A stretch of DNA of 64,000 nt from the NCBI GenBank assembly GCA_965204415.1, contig CBDBEL010000001.1:1212769-1276768 (forward strand), given 5' to 3'. Positions 23,677-32,221 of the stretch are shown one piece after another; the first letter of the stretch is position 1, and each line of letters opens with the position of its first letter. The notes under the pieces are model-generated. The model made no database searches and had not been told where the DNA came from. It saw only the letters and a list, made by a program, of their open reading frames with translations. The position numbers were made by a program, and so were the translations under genes. The DNA is from Aldehydirespirator sp965204415 (GTDB lineage: Bacteria > Actinomycetota > Acidimicrobiia > Acidimicrobiales > Aldehydirespiratoraceae).

Positions 23677-23900
23677 TCCTTTCTATACCTGTATTCCATC
23701 TGTGGCAAGTTCGGTCCGCCCGGAATCGCACGTCTCGTACGCGCAGACCCGCCGAAGTGCAACCTGGATAACGCTACCCGCGGAATCCACCGGCTACACC
23801 CCCTTGGATCGTCGATCCGGAACGGCCGAAGAACCCTACCAAGATGGCGGGGCCCATGACCGTCAGAAAGTGTAGCACGCTAGGTCGGCTGACACGTTCA
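23677..23900 (-). promoter_or_regulatory. Upstream region of copy F
   Basis: No gene is seen here. On the minus strand a TACACT hexamer near 23875 and a TATAGA immediately before the first hairpin (with TTGCCA 15 nt upstream) are both possible -10 elements; neither is convincing. A perfect palindrome GGATCGTCGATCC lies near 23810. This is the only SLH copy in the window with room for a promoter in front of real initiation signals. Confidence 0.35.
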
Positions 23901-24723
23901 ATCATGGGTGGTCCCATTCCAGGCAAGACTCGCGGCCCTGTGCCGCGGGCGCGTCGCCGTGCAGTTGCACGTCGTCGTTCACGGATTGGCACCATAACAG
24001 CACCATCAACACAGGGCAATCATTTGCCATGCCGCACAACGTAGCGCGTAGGGCTGTGGCGTGCAGGTCATTCGAAATGGCTGGTGGGCGGTTTCGAGGT
24101 GGGCGTTCGGGCAAGGTCGGGACGGTCGTCGGGGCGGACCAGTTCGAGGTGGCCTGGGCCAGGCCGCGGGGCCGGTCGGATCGCAGACATCTGTGCGCGG
24201 TCCGGTGGGTCTTTGCGGATGCGGGCGTGCAGCTCGGTCGATGGGCGGGCCGGCAGCTCCGCCGACGGCTGCGGGCCAGGCCGGCTGGCCGGAGCGGGCC
24301 AGGCCGGCTGGCCGGAGCGGGCGAATCCGATCAGCCCGGCGGCGTCCAGCGGCGGTGAGGCCGGGGCGGGCAGGGTGGGGGCGCTCGGCGCGGGGGCCCA
24401 GTCCGACATCCACCAGCAGCACTGCCGGAGGTGGGGCCCCGGCGCGGGGAGCCCGGCACCGCCTAGTCGAGGCCTGGGCCAGCAAGCTGCCGATCGCCGG
24501 GGTGGGGCCTCGGCGGCCTAGCCCTGCTCGGACGCCGGCACCAGCGCGCCGGACACGTCCTCTGCTCCGGCGGGTGACTACAGATTTGGCGGGCTATCCG
24601 GTCGGCGCCGGCGGGACCATGTGCGAGTCCGCTGGTCTTGCGGGCGGGCAAGCGCGAGCGGGGAAAGGAAAGGGACCCCGTGAGTGCCGGGGTCCGGAAC
24701 TGCTCTGGACTACGGCATCGCCC
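23901..24723. other. GC-rich segment without a recognisable gene
   Basis: Several long frames overlap here on both strands, but all are Arg/Pro/Gly/Ala-rich, lack ribosome binding sites and show no family signature. A 22-bp unit (GGCCAGGCCGGCTGGCCGGA) is directly duplicated near 24275-24320. I read it as decayed or non-coding DNA at the right edge of the SLH island. Confidence 0.5.
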
Positions 24724-25062
24724 TCACCGCTGCTCATCGGCCGGCTCCGTCACCAGGCGGCCCATTGCCTCGTACATGGCGGCACCGACGATGTTCCACG
24801 CCTCGGTGATCGCGTCCGGGTGGGTCGTGGGCAAAGGGCGCAAGCAGCGGCGCCAGAACATGGGGCGCTGGACGTTGAACAGGTCAAACGCCGAGACCAT
24901 GCCGTCGACCGCAGTAGGGACCCAGTAGGAGGACGCGGCGTGAACGTCGACGCCGTCAGGGTGGTCGATGGCCTCTACAGCCTGCACGTGTCCGTCTCCT
25001 CGCAGTGGTGTGACCTGCTGGTTGTAACCGGTCCGCTCTGAGTCCACGAACCGGGTCACCAA
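24724..25062 (-). CDS. Hypothetical protein, W-x-P-x-A-x-D-G family
   Basis: This is a 112-residue protein whose middle (SYWVPTAVDGMVSAFDLF) and end (ITEAWNIVGAAMYEAMGRL) match the pattern of the protein at 19832-20119. I recognise no named family. It is mostly soluble in composition, with no signal peptide or membrane segment. Two nucleotides separate it from a convergent reading of the truncated dehydrogenase upstream on the same strand, so the two may be co-transcribed. The start at 25062 is GTG-type or later; RTGYNQQV upstream of the core looks genuine. Confidence 0.5.
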   Translation of the reverse strand: MVTRFVDSERTGYNQQVTPLRGDGHVQAVEAIDHPDGVDVHAASSYWVPTAVDGMVSAFDLFNVQRPMFWRRCLRPLPTTHPDAITEAWNIVGAAMYEAMGRLVTEPADEQR

Positions 25063-25066
25063 CGGT

Positions 25067-25276
25067 CTACCAGTAAACCTTGTCCGGTCCTGTCCGGCAA
25101 TCTCGGTGGACGATGTAGCCGGCGCTGGTGACGGTGATGGCGCCGGTGGCGCTGATCGGTTCCAGGCCGGCCCGCTCGCCGTCGAGGCTGGCCATGACGG
25201 TGTGGCGGCCGTGGCGGGACATGTCCGCGGCCACAGCCAGCGCCCCGGTGCCGGATCCCAGGACAGCCACCTTCAT
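25067..25276 (-). pseudogene. Truncated NAD(P)-binding opine-dehydrogenase-like gene
   Basis: The N-terminal 50 residues (MKVAVLGSGTGALAVAADMS, then a strand and ATGAITVTSAG) match the Rossmann start of octopine/nopaline-dehydrogenase-like proteins, with G-x-G-x-x-A. The frame then ends after 69 residues, whereas the family is around 350, so the rest of the NAD domain and the catalytic domain are gone. An inverted repeat ATATAG/CTATAT (25275-25292) overlaps the start, and a tandem array lies just upstream. Confidence 0.6.
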
Positions 25277-25290
25277 ATAGCAGTCCCTAT

Positions 25291-25382
25291 ATCAACGTCT
25301 CCACGTCAACGTCTCCGGCAACGCCTCCACATCATCGTCTCCGGCAACGTCTCCATATCAATGTCTCCGGCAGCGTCTCCGG
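25291..25382. repeat. Imperfect 26-27 bp tandem repeat
   Basis: About three and a half units of (A)TCAACGTCTCCGGCAACG-TCTCCAC with point differences. They lie directly upstream of the truncated dehydrogenase start. From 25383 to 25656 no gene is evident; a 12-bp unit (GAGGTCCTGGAG) is repeated three times at 25587-25622. Confidence 0.7.
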
Positions 25383-25656
25383 AGACTGGCATGCGGGGCC
25401 GGCGGTCGGCGCACGGGCGGCGGCCTGGGTCGAGTTCCAGGTGTTGCGGGTCTGAGAGGTCCCTAGCTGCGGAGCCGGTAGGACGGGAGCGGCTCAGGCG
25501 GTCTTGGGGTGTCTCCAGCGGCGCCAGAAGAACAGGCCCTCGGGAAGGAAGCCCTGGCTGACTCCGGTGATGGTGTCGAGTTCGGGGAGGTCCTGGAGGA
25601 GGTCCTGGAGGAGGTCCTGGTGGTGGTCTGTGTCGCCGGCGGCGGGCTCCATGCGA

Positions 25657-26118
25657 TCACCCTAGCTCGTAGAAGCCGAGAAGCAAGATGACCGCTTCGG
25701 CTAGGACGATGAGGGCTTGGAGGGAAAGCAGCCATCGGATGCGGGTGAGGGTCATCTCGTTGCTGTTGTAGTCGCGGTTAAGCCTATTGATGAGGGAGAC
25801 CTGCAGTTGCAGGAGGGTGGGCTGGGCCTCCATGAGCATCTGGAGCAGTCGGTCGATGGTGGGGCCGACGTCCCAGCGCGAGGCGACGGCTTCGATGGCG
25901 ACGAGCAGCAGGCTTAGGCCGATGGCGGCGGCGAACACGATGACGGCGGCGTGGGCGGCGAGGGGCTCAGAGACGACGACGGCGACGGCACCGACTGACA
26001 GCGCGATGATCGGTGCGGTGGTCGCTAGGCGTAGGAGGCGTTGGAGTCTGTGGTCTTGCTGGCGCCGCCTGTCGCGTGTTTCGTGGAGGATCAGTTCAGG
26101 TGTGCCGTCTTGAGGCAT
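25657..26118 (-). CDS. Hypothetical membrane protein
   Basis: This is a 153-residue protein with a basic N terminus and three predicted membrane segments: IIALSVGAVAVVVSEPLA (about 37-54), AVIVFAAAIGLSLLLVAIEA (about 58-78) and LSLQALIVLAEAVILLLGFY (about 130-150). A charged, helix-prone loop of about 50 residues joins the second and third. It has no family signature I can name. The start at 26118 (MPQDGTPELI) has AAAGGACC upstream, a usable ribosome binding site. It is divergent from the HNH gene at 26418. Confidence 0.65.
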   Translation of the reverse strand: MPQDGTPELILHETRDRRRQQDHRLQRLLRLATTAPIIALSVGAVAVVVSEPLAAHAAVIVFAAAIGLSLLLVAIEAVASRWDVGPTIDRLLQMLMEAQPTLLQLQVSLINRLNRDYNSNEMTLTRIRWLLSLQALIVLAEAVILLLGFYELG

Positions 26119-26300
26119 TTGGGAGGTCCTTTCCGCTCGTCGTCTCCCGCGAGCCGGGCGTCTCCCGCGAGCCGGGGCACGGGACGTGGGGCCGGCGTGG
26201 GTGACGGGTAGCTGAGTCGGCGTCTGTGCGAGGCGTGGGAGCCAGCGCCGGCTCGGGACAGGTGTTCCGTCTTGAGGCGGGGCCTCGGACCGAAGTCGAT

Positions 26301-26354
26301 GCGGGTTGGGTTGTTGGGCTCAGCGGGTTGGGTTGTTGGGCTCAGCGGGTTGGG
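26301..26354. repeat. 22-bp tandem repeat upstream of the HNH gene
   Basis: GCGGGTTGGGTTGTTGGGCT-CA is present twice plus a partial third unit. It lies between the divergent membrane-protein and HNH genes (26119-26417), where nothing else is apparent except AT-richer bases just before the HNH start. Confidence 0.7.
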
Positions 26355-26417
26355 AAGCATGTTAGCGATGTTCGATGCTTGTCCCTTAATGTCATACCCC
26401 TGTGGCATAGTCTGTTC

Positions 26418-27890
26418 ATGGTCATAAGCCAAGCTCAGCGGGCCGAAGCGGCCGTCACCCGGATGCTGGCGACAGTCGGCGACTGCAGCGCCGCGGACCT
26501 TCGCCGGGACTTGGAGACGTCCAAGGCGATCGAGTCGAAGCTCGCCGCCTACCAGGCCCGGGCGGCCGCAACGCTCGCCGCACTGGAGCGACACGGCGAC
26601 GGTGGTGCCGGGGTGCTGCGACATGCGACCGGCGTGTCGCGGCGCCAGGCGGAGAGCCAGGTCCGCACCGCTCGGGTTCTCGAAGACATGCCCACCGTGC
26701 GGGAGGCGCTGGAGGAGGGCCGGGTCTCATTCGCCAATGCGGCCCGGCTGGCACAGGCCGCCGAGGGGACCGAGTCCGGTGCCGTGGAGGCCGACGCTGG
26801 CCTGCTGGCCAAGGCGGAGTCGATGACCGACGACCAGTTCGCCCGGGAGGCCCGCCGCTGGACCGCCGGCCGCCAGCCCGACGACGGCGAGGCCGACTAC
26901 CAGCGGCGCCGGGCCCGGCGCTGGCTGCGTCTGTGGGACGGCGACGACGGCATGACCCAGTTGCGGGGCGAGCTCGACCCGGTCACCGGCGAGCGGATCC
27001 GCAACCGCCTCGAGGCCGAGGCCCGCCGCCTCCGCACCACGGACGCCGGTGCCGACGGCGGGGGCGGCGGGGCTGGCGGCGGCAAGCGCACCTTCCCCCA
27101 AGCCATGGCCGACGCCCTGGACGGCCTAACCGCCACCGGAAGCACCGTCGGCCGCCCCACCGTCGAGAGCAACCCCGACAGCAGCGATGCCCCGACCGCC
27201 AGCAGCACCCGCACGAAGAACGACAGCAACGGCAGCAGCAGCAGCGGCACACCCGAAGAAGGCGACAACCACAGCCCCAGCCCCAGCAGCACCCGCACGA
27301 ACCGCGACAGCAACGGCGGCAGCAGCGGCAGCCGTGGCAACAGCGGCGCCGGTAGTGGCGGCGGCCGCGGCACTCGTGGACGCCGAACCTCGGGGGGTGG
27401 CGGCGACACTTGCAGTTGTGGTCGCCGGAAGAGCAATGTCGGGCCGATTGCGGACATCGCGGTGGTGTCCCATGTCGACCCCGGCACCGGTCAACTGGTG
27501 TCGCAGCTGGCCACCGGGGAGCCGCTGCCCCCGAGCGTGCTCGATCTGCTCTCCTGCAACGCCGCGCTCACCGGGGTGCTCTACGACACTGCGGGCACTC
27601 CGCTGTGGAGGGGCACCACGAAGCGCACCGCCACCGCCGCTCAGCTCAGGGCGCTCATCGCCCGCGACGGCGGCTGCATCGGGTGTCACATCCATCCGGC
27701 CCTGTGCCAGGCCCATCACATCAGACCGGTCGCGCAGGGAGGCCCCACCACCATCGCCAACATGGCGCTGCTGTGCTGGCACTGCCACAACAAGGTCCAC
27801 CACAACCAATGGGCGGTGAGACGCCGCAACGGGCGCCTCGTCCTGGAGCCACCCATACGGACCCGACTGGGCCCGGCCCGCGCTCCCTAA
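26418..27890 (+). CDS. DUF222/HNH endonuclease domain protein (13E12-like)
   Basis: This is a 490-residue protein. The first 200 residues have the helical DUF222 character (e.g. RAEAAVTRMLATVGDCSAAD). A Ser/Gly/Asn/Arg-rich linker of about 110 residues (240-340) follows. The HNH zinc endonuclease ends the protein: LIARDGGCIGCHIHPALCQA, then HHIRP and NMALLCWHCHNKVHHNQW. Such genes are multi-copy in actinobacteria and often mobile-element associated. The ATG at 26418 was chosen because DUF222 begins right after it. The very long low-complexity linker is unusual, and a 32-bp repeat array follows the stop. Confidence 0.85.
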   Translation: MVISQAQRAEAAVTRMLATVGDCSAADLRRDLETSKAIESKLAAYQARAAATLAALERHGDGGAGVLRHATGVSRRQAESQVRTARVLEDMPTVREALEEGRVSFANAARLAQAAEGTESGAVEADAGLLAKAESMTDDQFAREARRWTAGRQPDDGEADYQRRRARRWLRLWDGDDGMTQLRGELDPVTGERIRNRLEAEARRLRTTDAGADGGGGGAGGGKRTFPQAMADALDGLTATGSTVGRPTVESNPDSSDAPTASSTRTKNDSNGSSSSGTPEEGDNHSPSPSSTRTNRDSNGGSSGSRGNSGAGSGGGRGTRGRRTSGGGGDTCSCGRRKSNVGPIADIAVVSHVDPGTGQLVSQLATGEPLPPSVLDLLSCNAALTGVLYDTAGTPLWRGTTKRTATAAQLRALIARDGGCIGCHIHPALCQAHHIRPVAQGGPTTIANMALLCWHCHNKVHHNQWAVRRRNGRLVLEPPIRTRLGPARAP

Positions 27891-27929
27891 CCAGTCCGGG
27901 TTCCTTGCCCGACGGGCGCGACCACCGGC

Positions 27930-28150
27930 GACGGGCGCCGCGGACGGGCACCAGGACCGGGCGCAACCACCGGGGCCGGCACCAGGGCCGGGCACCAGGG
28001 CCGGGCGCGACCACCGGGGCCAGGCACCAGGGCCGGGCGCGACCACCGGGGCCAGGCACCAGGGCCGGGCACAACCACCGGAGCCAGGCACCAGGGCCGG
28101 ACGCAACCACCGGGGGCCGGCACCAGGGCCGGACGCAACCACCGGCGACG
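27930..28150. repeat. 32-bp tandem repeat array
   Basis: Units such as GGGCGCGACCACCGGGGCCA-GGCACCAGGGCC repeat about six times with substitutions and one short unit. They fill the space between the HNH and GNAT genes (27891-28289). The period is not a multiple of three, so the open frames across it are not protein repeats. No spacer-like variable sequence is present. Confidence 0.75.
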
Positions 28151-28289
28151 GGCGCGGATCCAGCCCGAACCCGGCGGTGACGCACCGCCCGCCATTCGCT
28201 TCTTGACAATCCAACCGACCTTGACGCCGCTCCGGGCGCGACGGGCAGCGGGAGCCACCGCGGGCGGGGCGGGCTCGTAGCCTCGGGGC

Positions 28290-28787
28290 ATGGACGACGT
28301 GGTGATCCGGCTGGCCACCGTGGCCGACGCCGAGGCGATCCGCCGGATCTACAACCACGAGGTGGAGCACACCACCCACACCTTCGACCTCGTGCCCCGC
28401 ACCCTCGAGGACCAGCAGGCCTGGCTGCGGGACCGGGAGGGCGCCCTCGGGGTGGTGGTGGCCGAGGTCGGCGGCGACGTGCTGGGGTTCGCCTCGCTCA
28501 GCGAGTACCGGCCCCGGGCGGCCTACCGGACCTCGGTGGAGTCCAGCGTGTACGTGGACTCCTCGGCCCGGGGCCGGGGGATCGGCCAGCGGCTCATGCA
28601 GGAGCTGGCGGGGCTGGCCGAGGCCAGGGGCTTCCACACCATGATCGCCCGCATCGCCGACGCTCAGGAGGCGTCGATCGGGCTGCACCGGGCCGTCGGG
28701 TTCGAGATCGTCGGCACCGAGCGGGAAGTGGGCCGCAAGTTCGGCGGCTGGCTCGACGTGGTCGTCATGCAGCGAATGCTCGCCTGA
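28290..28787 (+). CDS. GNAT N-acetyltransferase (phosphinothricin acetyltransferase-like)
   Basis: This 165-residue GNAT fold protein opens with VIRLATVADAEAIRRIYNHE. Motif A (SVYVDSSARGRGIGQRLMQE) contains the acetyl-CoA pyrophosphate loop R-G-x-G-I-G. IGLHRAVGFEIVGTEREVGR and a terminal WLDVVVMQRML are typical of the PAT/Bar branch, which acetylates phosphinothricin or related amino compounds. The substrate here is unknown. The first ATG (28290) fits the family start. It stands alone between a repeat array and the hip operon. Confidence 0.85.
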   Translation: MDDVVIRLATVADAEAIRRIYNHEVEHTTHTFDLVPRTLEDQQAWLRDREGALGVVVAEVGGDVLGFASLSEYRPRAAYRTSVESSVYVDSSARGRGIGQRLMQELAGLAEARGFHTMIARIADAQEASIGLHRAVGFEIVGTEREVGRKFGGWLDVVVMQRMLA

Positions 28788-28903
28788 CCCACAGCTCCAT
28801 CGCCCAGCGCCGTTCCATCGCCCAACACGGTGCCATCGTCGACGGCCTTGAGCTAGAGGCCGCAACCCGAGCCAGACGCCGCAACCGGGTCCCTGTCTTC
28901 GTC

Positions 28904-28983
28904 TATAGGCGAATGGTCTTAGATAGACACTGTCATTCATGTATAGGCGAAGTTAGAGTGTGAGCTGACTGTGTTCGCCTATC
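28904..28983 (+). promoter_or_regulatory. Probable HipB operator boxes
   Basis: TATAGGCGAA occurs at 28904-28913 and 28942-28951, with its inverse TTCGCCTATC at 28974-28983, all within the 130 bp before hipB. The AT-richer sequence between them would hold the promoter. HipB proteins typically autorepress at several such boxes. Confidence 0.55.
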
Positions 28984-29016
28984 AGCGAAGCGACGCTGCC
29001 GCGGGGAGGACGAGCC

Positions 29017-29319
29017 GTGCAGACGAACCCGCACCCCATTGAGGCGCTCGGATCCGACTTGCGAGAGCTGGGTGCGCTATCACGCTCCTTCGCTCATCGT
29101 CGCCGTGATCTGGGCCTCACCCAGAGACAGGTGTCGGATGCCTGCGGGGTGTCGGTGCAGTGGCTGTCGGAGTTCGAGAATGCCAAAGGAGACTTCGGCC
29201 TGCTTCGCGTGATGCGGGTTGCGGCGGTGCTGGGCTTGTCGTTGGCGGTGCACCAGCGGCCCGTAAGCGACATCGACCTGGTTTTCGAGCAGATACGAGT
29301 GAGCCGGCGGCCACAATGA
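29017..29319 (+). CDS. hipB: HipB-type antitoxin (XRE family)
   Basis: This 100-residue HTH protein (DLGLTQRQVSDACGVSVQWLSEFENAKG at about 31-58) starts at GTG with GGGGAGGA seven nucleotides upstream. Its stop overlaps the hipA start (ATGA). HipB binds and inhibits the HipA kinase and represses the operon. The three TATAGGCGAA boxes upstream are its likely targets. Confidence 0.85.
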   Translation: MQTNPHPIEALGSDLRELGALSRSFAHRRRDLGLTQRQVSDACGVSVQWLSEFENAKGDFGLLRVMRVAAVLGLSLAVHQRPVSDIDLVFEQIRVSRRPQ

Positions 29320-30617
29320 GCACCGAAGAGCTGACGGTCTTGATGTCGGGCCAGACGGCCGGTCGTGTGACCCGCGCCGGCGGCGGGTCGCTGACGTACA
29401 CCTACGACGAGCGCTACGCCGGTGGGCCCGCGGCTGTGCCGTTGTCGTTGAGCATGCCCTTGCAGCGGAGGCGCTTCGCGGACGCCAGGGTGCAGGGCTG
29501 GATGGAGGGGCTGTTGCCCGGGGACTCCCGCGTGCGCAGCCACTGGGCCGCCAAGCACCAGGCGGCCTCGGCTGAGCCGTTCGACCTGTTGGCCACCAAG
29601 GTGGGGCTCGAGTGCGCAGGAGCTGTGCAGTTCTGTGGCCCCGAGACGCTCGCCGACGCAGAGCGGCCCGGCGGTGTCGGCTGGTTGACGCCGGCTCAGA
29701 CCGAAGAGATGGTCGTCGACATGGTGCGCAATGCTTGGCTGTGGGGCCGCCAACTCCGCAGCAGCGCCTTCAGCCTCGCTGGAGCGTTCGCCAAGACTGC
29801 GCTGTACAGAGACAGCTCCGAGGCCCGCCGATGGGGTGAGCCGCAGGGCTCGCACCCGTCGACGCACATTCTCAAGGTCCCCATGCCGGGCGAGCCCGAG
29901 CAGTCCATCAACGAGCACCTGTGCCTCACGACGGCCCGCTACTCGGGGCTCGACGCCGCCGAGACCGAGCTGCAGACATGGGCGGGCCACACCGCGCTGA
30001 TCGTGACCCGCTTCGACCGGGTCCGCGACGCCAGCGGTGCGGTGCGCCGCGTCCACCAGGAGGACCTCCACCAGGCGGTCGGCGACTACACGGCGTCGGT
30101 CTATCAGCGCGCCAGCACCGGCCGCGCCCCGGGCCACGACCCGGCCCGGCTGGCCCGGCTGCTGCGGGACCATTCCACCGAGCCCGGCCGCGACTTGGAG
30201 GCCTTCTTCGACGCGCTGGCCTTCAACTGGCTGATCTGCAACACCGACGCCCACTCCGAGAACTACAGCATCCTCCTCGGACCGAACGCAGCACGGCTCG
30301 CACCCCTCTATGACGTCTGGTCGGTCATGGCCGGGGACCCGCACCACCACCAGGCGCACTCGCTGGCCATGTCCGCCCTCGCCGACCCGCGCATCCTCGC
30401 AGCCAACAACCCGCAGGCATGGCGGGCGACCGCGGCAGCGGTGGGGCTCGACCCGGCCGAAGGCGTCGACCGGGTGGAGCGGATCGCCGGTGCCGTGCCC
30501 GATGCGCTCGAGCGTGCCGTCTCCGAGCTCGACCCCCAGCATCGAGCGGCCCGGGTGGTCGCCACCCTCTCGTCGATGGTCCCCCACCGGGCCTCCACCT
30601 GCCTCACCGACGCGTGA
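29316..30617 (+). CDS. hipA: HipA-type Ser/Thr kinase toxin
   Basis: This 433-residue protein has an N-terminal HipA_N region (VLMSGQTAGRVTRAGGG; SLSMPLQRRR; VQGWMEGLLPGDSRVRSHWA) and the kinase C-terminal domain. The catalytic loop CNTDAHSENYSILL is present (Asp and Asn of D-x-x-x-x-N), as is the metal-binding LYDVWSVM. HipA kinases phosphorylate aminoacyl-tRNA synthetases and induce dormancy. ATG overlaps the hipB stop. All key residues are intact, so it is probably active. Confidence 0.9.
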   Translation: MSTEELTVLMSGQTAGRVTRAGGGSLTYTYDERYAGGPAAVPLSLSMPLQRRRFADARVQGWMEGLLPGDSRVRSHWAAKHQAASAEPFDLLATKVGLECAGAVQFCGPETLADAERPGGVGWLTPAQTEEMVVDMVRNAWLWGRQLRSSAFSLAGAFAKTALYRDSSEARRWGEPQGSHPSTHILKVPMPGEPEQSINEHLCLTTARYSGLDAAETELQTWAGHTALIVTRFDRVRDASGAVRRVHQEDLHQAVGDYTASVYQRASTGRAPGHDPARLARLLRDHSTEPGRDLEAFFDALAFNWLICNTDAHSENYSILLGPNAARLAPLYDVWSVMAGDPHHHQAHSLAMSALADPRILAANNPQAWRATAAAVGLDPAEGVDRVERIAGAVPDALERAVSELDPQHRAARVVATLSSMVPHRASTCLTDA

Positions 30618-30727
30618 CCCCTCCGCTTGGCGGGCTGCCACTGACGGTGCGTAACGCCGCCGGCGGCTGAGGCGACGCCGGAACGCCGTGGCCGCGGTTC
30701 ACGGACCGCCGCAGCCGGCGCGGGGCG

Positions 30728-32122
30728 TTAGTCGGGCGGGTAGCGGTGCTGGCCGGAATGTCCCTGCGGCAGCCAGCAGAGGCGCTCGGTGCGCGGTCCG
30801 TAGTGGCCGCACGCTGAACCCGACACCGACACCGCCGCCGGCGCAGGCGCATCCGGGGCCGACACCGACACCGGCGCAGGGCCGGCATGTGGGGTCGGGC
30901 CGGGCCGCGTGCTTGCCGCCAGCCCGCCGTCGGGGGTGGTGGCCCGCAGCAGGGCGACCATCTCCGGGACCGTGTACCTGCGGTTGCGGCGGCCGCCCGT
31001 GGAGCTGACGATCCCCACCTCGGCCAGCGCCGCCAGCGCCGCCCGGGCCGCCCTCGGGGTGACCCCGACGCGTTGTGCGGCGGTCTCGGCGTCGAGCACC
31101 GGCATCGACGGCAGCGCCGACAGCACCGCGGCGGCTGCGCTGTCACGGCGGAACACAGCCACCGTCTGCCACCGGTCGGCCATCGCCTCAACCCGGCGCG
31201 CCACCGCCGCGGCCTGGCGCTCGGCCTCCACGCAGGCATTGGTGAACGCCGTCAGCCACCCCCGCAGGCCGCGGCTGCGGGTCGTCGTGTCGTCGGCATC
31301 GCAGACGACCCGGCTGGCGTTGAGCGCGTCGTAGTAGCCGCGCTGGTCACGACTGAGCGCCGAGCTGACCGGCACCGCCCCGTCAGCCAGCCCCGCCGCG
31401 TTTAGCACCGTCTGGATCAAGGCGCGTCCTGTCCGGCCGTTGCCGTCGCCGAAAGGATGGATCGTCTCGAACTGGCTGTGGGCGACCACCGCCCGCAGCA
31501 CCGGAGGATGGCCGCTGGCGTTCAGGTAGCCCACCAGGTCCTCCATCAGCGCCGGCACACGGTCCTGGGGCGGCGCCACGAACACGGCTTCGTCGACCAG
31601 GCAGCCCGGCGGGCCGATCCAGATCGGCTCATCACGCAGCACGCCCCCCAGCGAGCGGTCGCGGGTGCGTGCGAACAGCAGGCTGTGGATGCCGCAGAGG
31701 TCGTCGAGGGAGGCGCGGTATCCGGAGCGCATCCGCTGCCCGAGCTCGACCGCGGCCGCGATCTGCTGTGATGCCCCGAGCGCGAGGGCGTCGTTCTCGT
31801 CGGACACCGGCTTGCCCGCCTGGTCCTGGTACTCGGCCCAGGCGAGCCCCGACGCGGTGGCGTCGACGCCCTCGATGACACTCGAGCGGATGCTCTCGTC
31901 GCGGGCCAGCATCCACTTCGCCAGCCCTCCGGCGAGCTCTGACCGGGGCAGGGTCCCGGCCGCGACGAGCGCCCGGTCGGCGACGGTGACCGCGTCCACG
32001 TCCTCGGCGGTGAGGGCCGGTTCCCATCCCTCCAACAGGTGCGGCACATAGGCGCGGTACTGCCGCCGCCCGAACCCCGTCCGGGTCGCCATCCACCCCT
32101 CAGCGGTGACCTCCCTCCCCAC
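30728..32122 (-). CDS. Fic-domain AMP transferase with C-terminal wHTH and Cys/His tail
   Basis: This 464-residue protein has the Fic motif HPFGDGNGRTGR (about residue 222) and the class II N-terminal inhibitory helix SSVIEG (S-x-x-x-E-G, about residue 80). That layout implies self-inhibited AMPylation activity. A winged-helix-like segment follows (DAETAAQRVGVTPRAARAAL, about 345-365), then a Pro/Ala-rich linker and a tail with CGHYGPRTERLCWLPQGHSG, whose Cys/His spacing could bind metal. The first GTG was kept; MATRTGF ten codons later is an alternative. The tail sequence is duplicated as a fossil at 32222-32335. Confidence 0.85.
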   Translation of the reverse strand: MGREVTAEGWMATRTGFGRRQYRAYVPHLLEGWEPALTAEDVDAVTVADRALVAAGTLPRSELAGGLAKWMLARDESIRSSVIEGVDATASGLAWAEYQDQAGKPVSDENDALALGASQQIAAAVELGQRMRSGYRASLDDLCGIHSLLFARTRDRSLGGVLRDEPIWIGPPGCLVDEAVFVAPPQDRVPALMEDLVGYLNASGHPPVLRAVVAHSQFETIHPFGDGNGRTGRALIQTVLNAAGLADGAVPVSSALSRDQRGYYDALNASRVVCDADDTTTRSRGLRGWLTAFTNACVEAERQAAAVARRVEAMADRWQTVAVFRRDSAAAAVLSALPSMPVLDAETAAQRVGVTPRAARAALAALAEVGIVSSTGGRRNRRYTVPEMVALLRATTPDGGLAASTRPGPTPHAGPAPVSVSAPDAPAPAAVSVSGSACGHYGPRTERLCWLPQGHSGQHRYPPD

Positions 32123-32221
32123 AAACCCACCATATCGCGTCGTATGGGCTATTCACGGCGGCTCCACGACGCGAACACCCGCCTAACCAGTCCTATGCGC
32201 TATTCGAGCCCCGGACCGGCG

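Noticed and set aside
23619..23762. Longest possible N-terminal extension of copy F (start at 23762)
   Set aside because: The extension has no ribosome binding site and would put about 48 residues before the signal peptide. The starts at 23618 and 23669 both have AAAGGAGG.
1..24000. A transposase, integrase or invertase to drive the cassette rearrangements
   Set aside because: I looked for DDE, tyrosine and serine recombinase signatures in this region and saw none. Any exchange would rely on homologous recombination or an enzyme encoded elsewhere.
24006..24720. Overlapping frames of up to 326 codons on both strands
   Set aside because: The composition is Arg/Pro/Gly/Ala throughout, with no motif, no ribosome binding site and internal nucleotide duplications; not supported as genes.
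25509..25735. Small frames on both strands over the GAGGTCCTGGAG repeats
   Set aside because: They are low-complexity translations of a simple repeat without start signals.
27930..28150. The 32-bp repeats as a CRISPR array
   Set aside because: The units are contiguous and degenerate with no spacers, and no cas genes are present.
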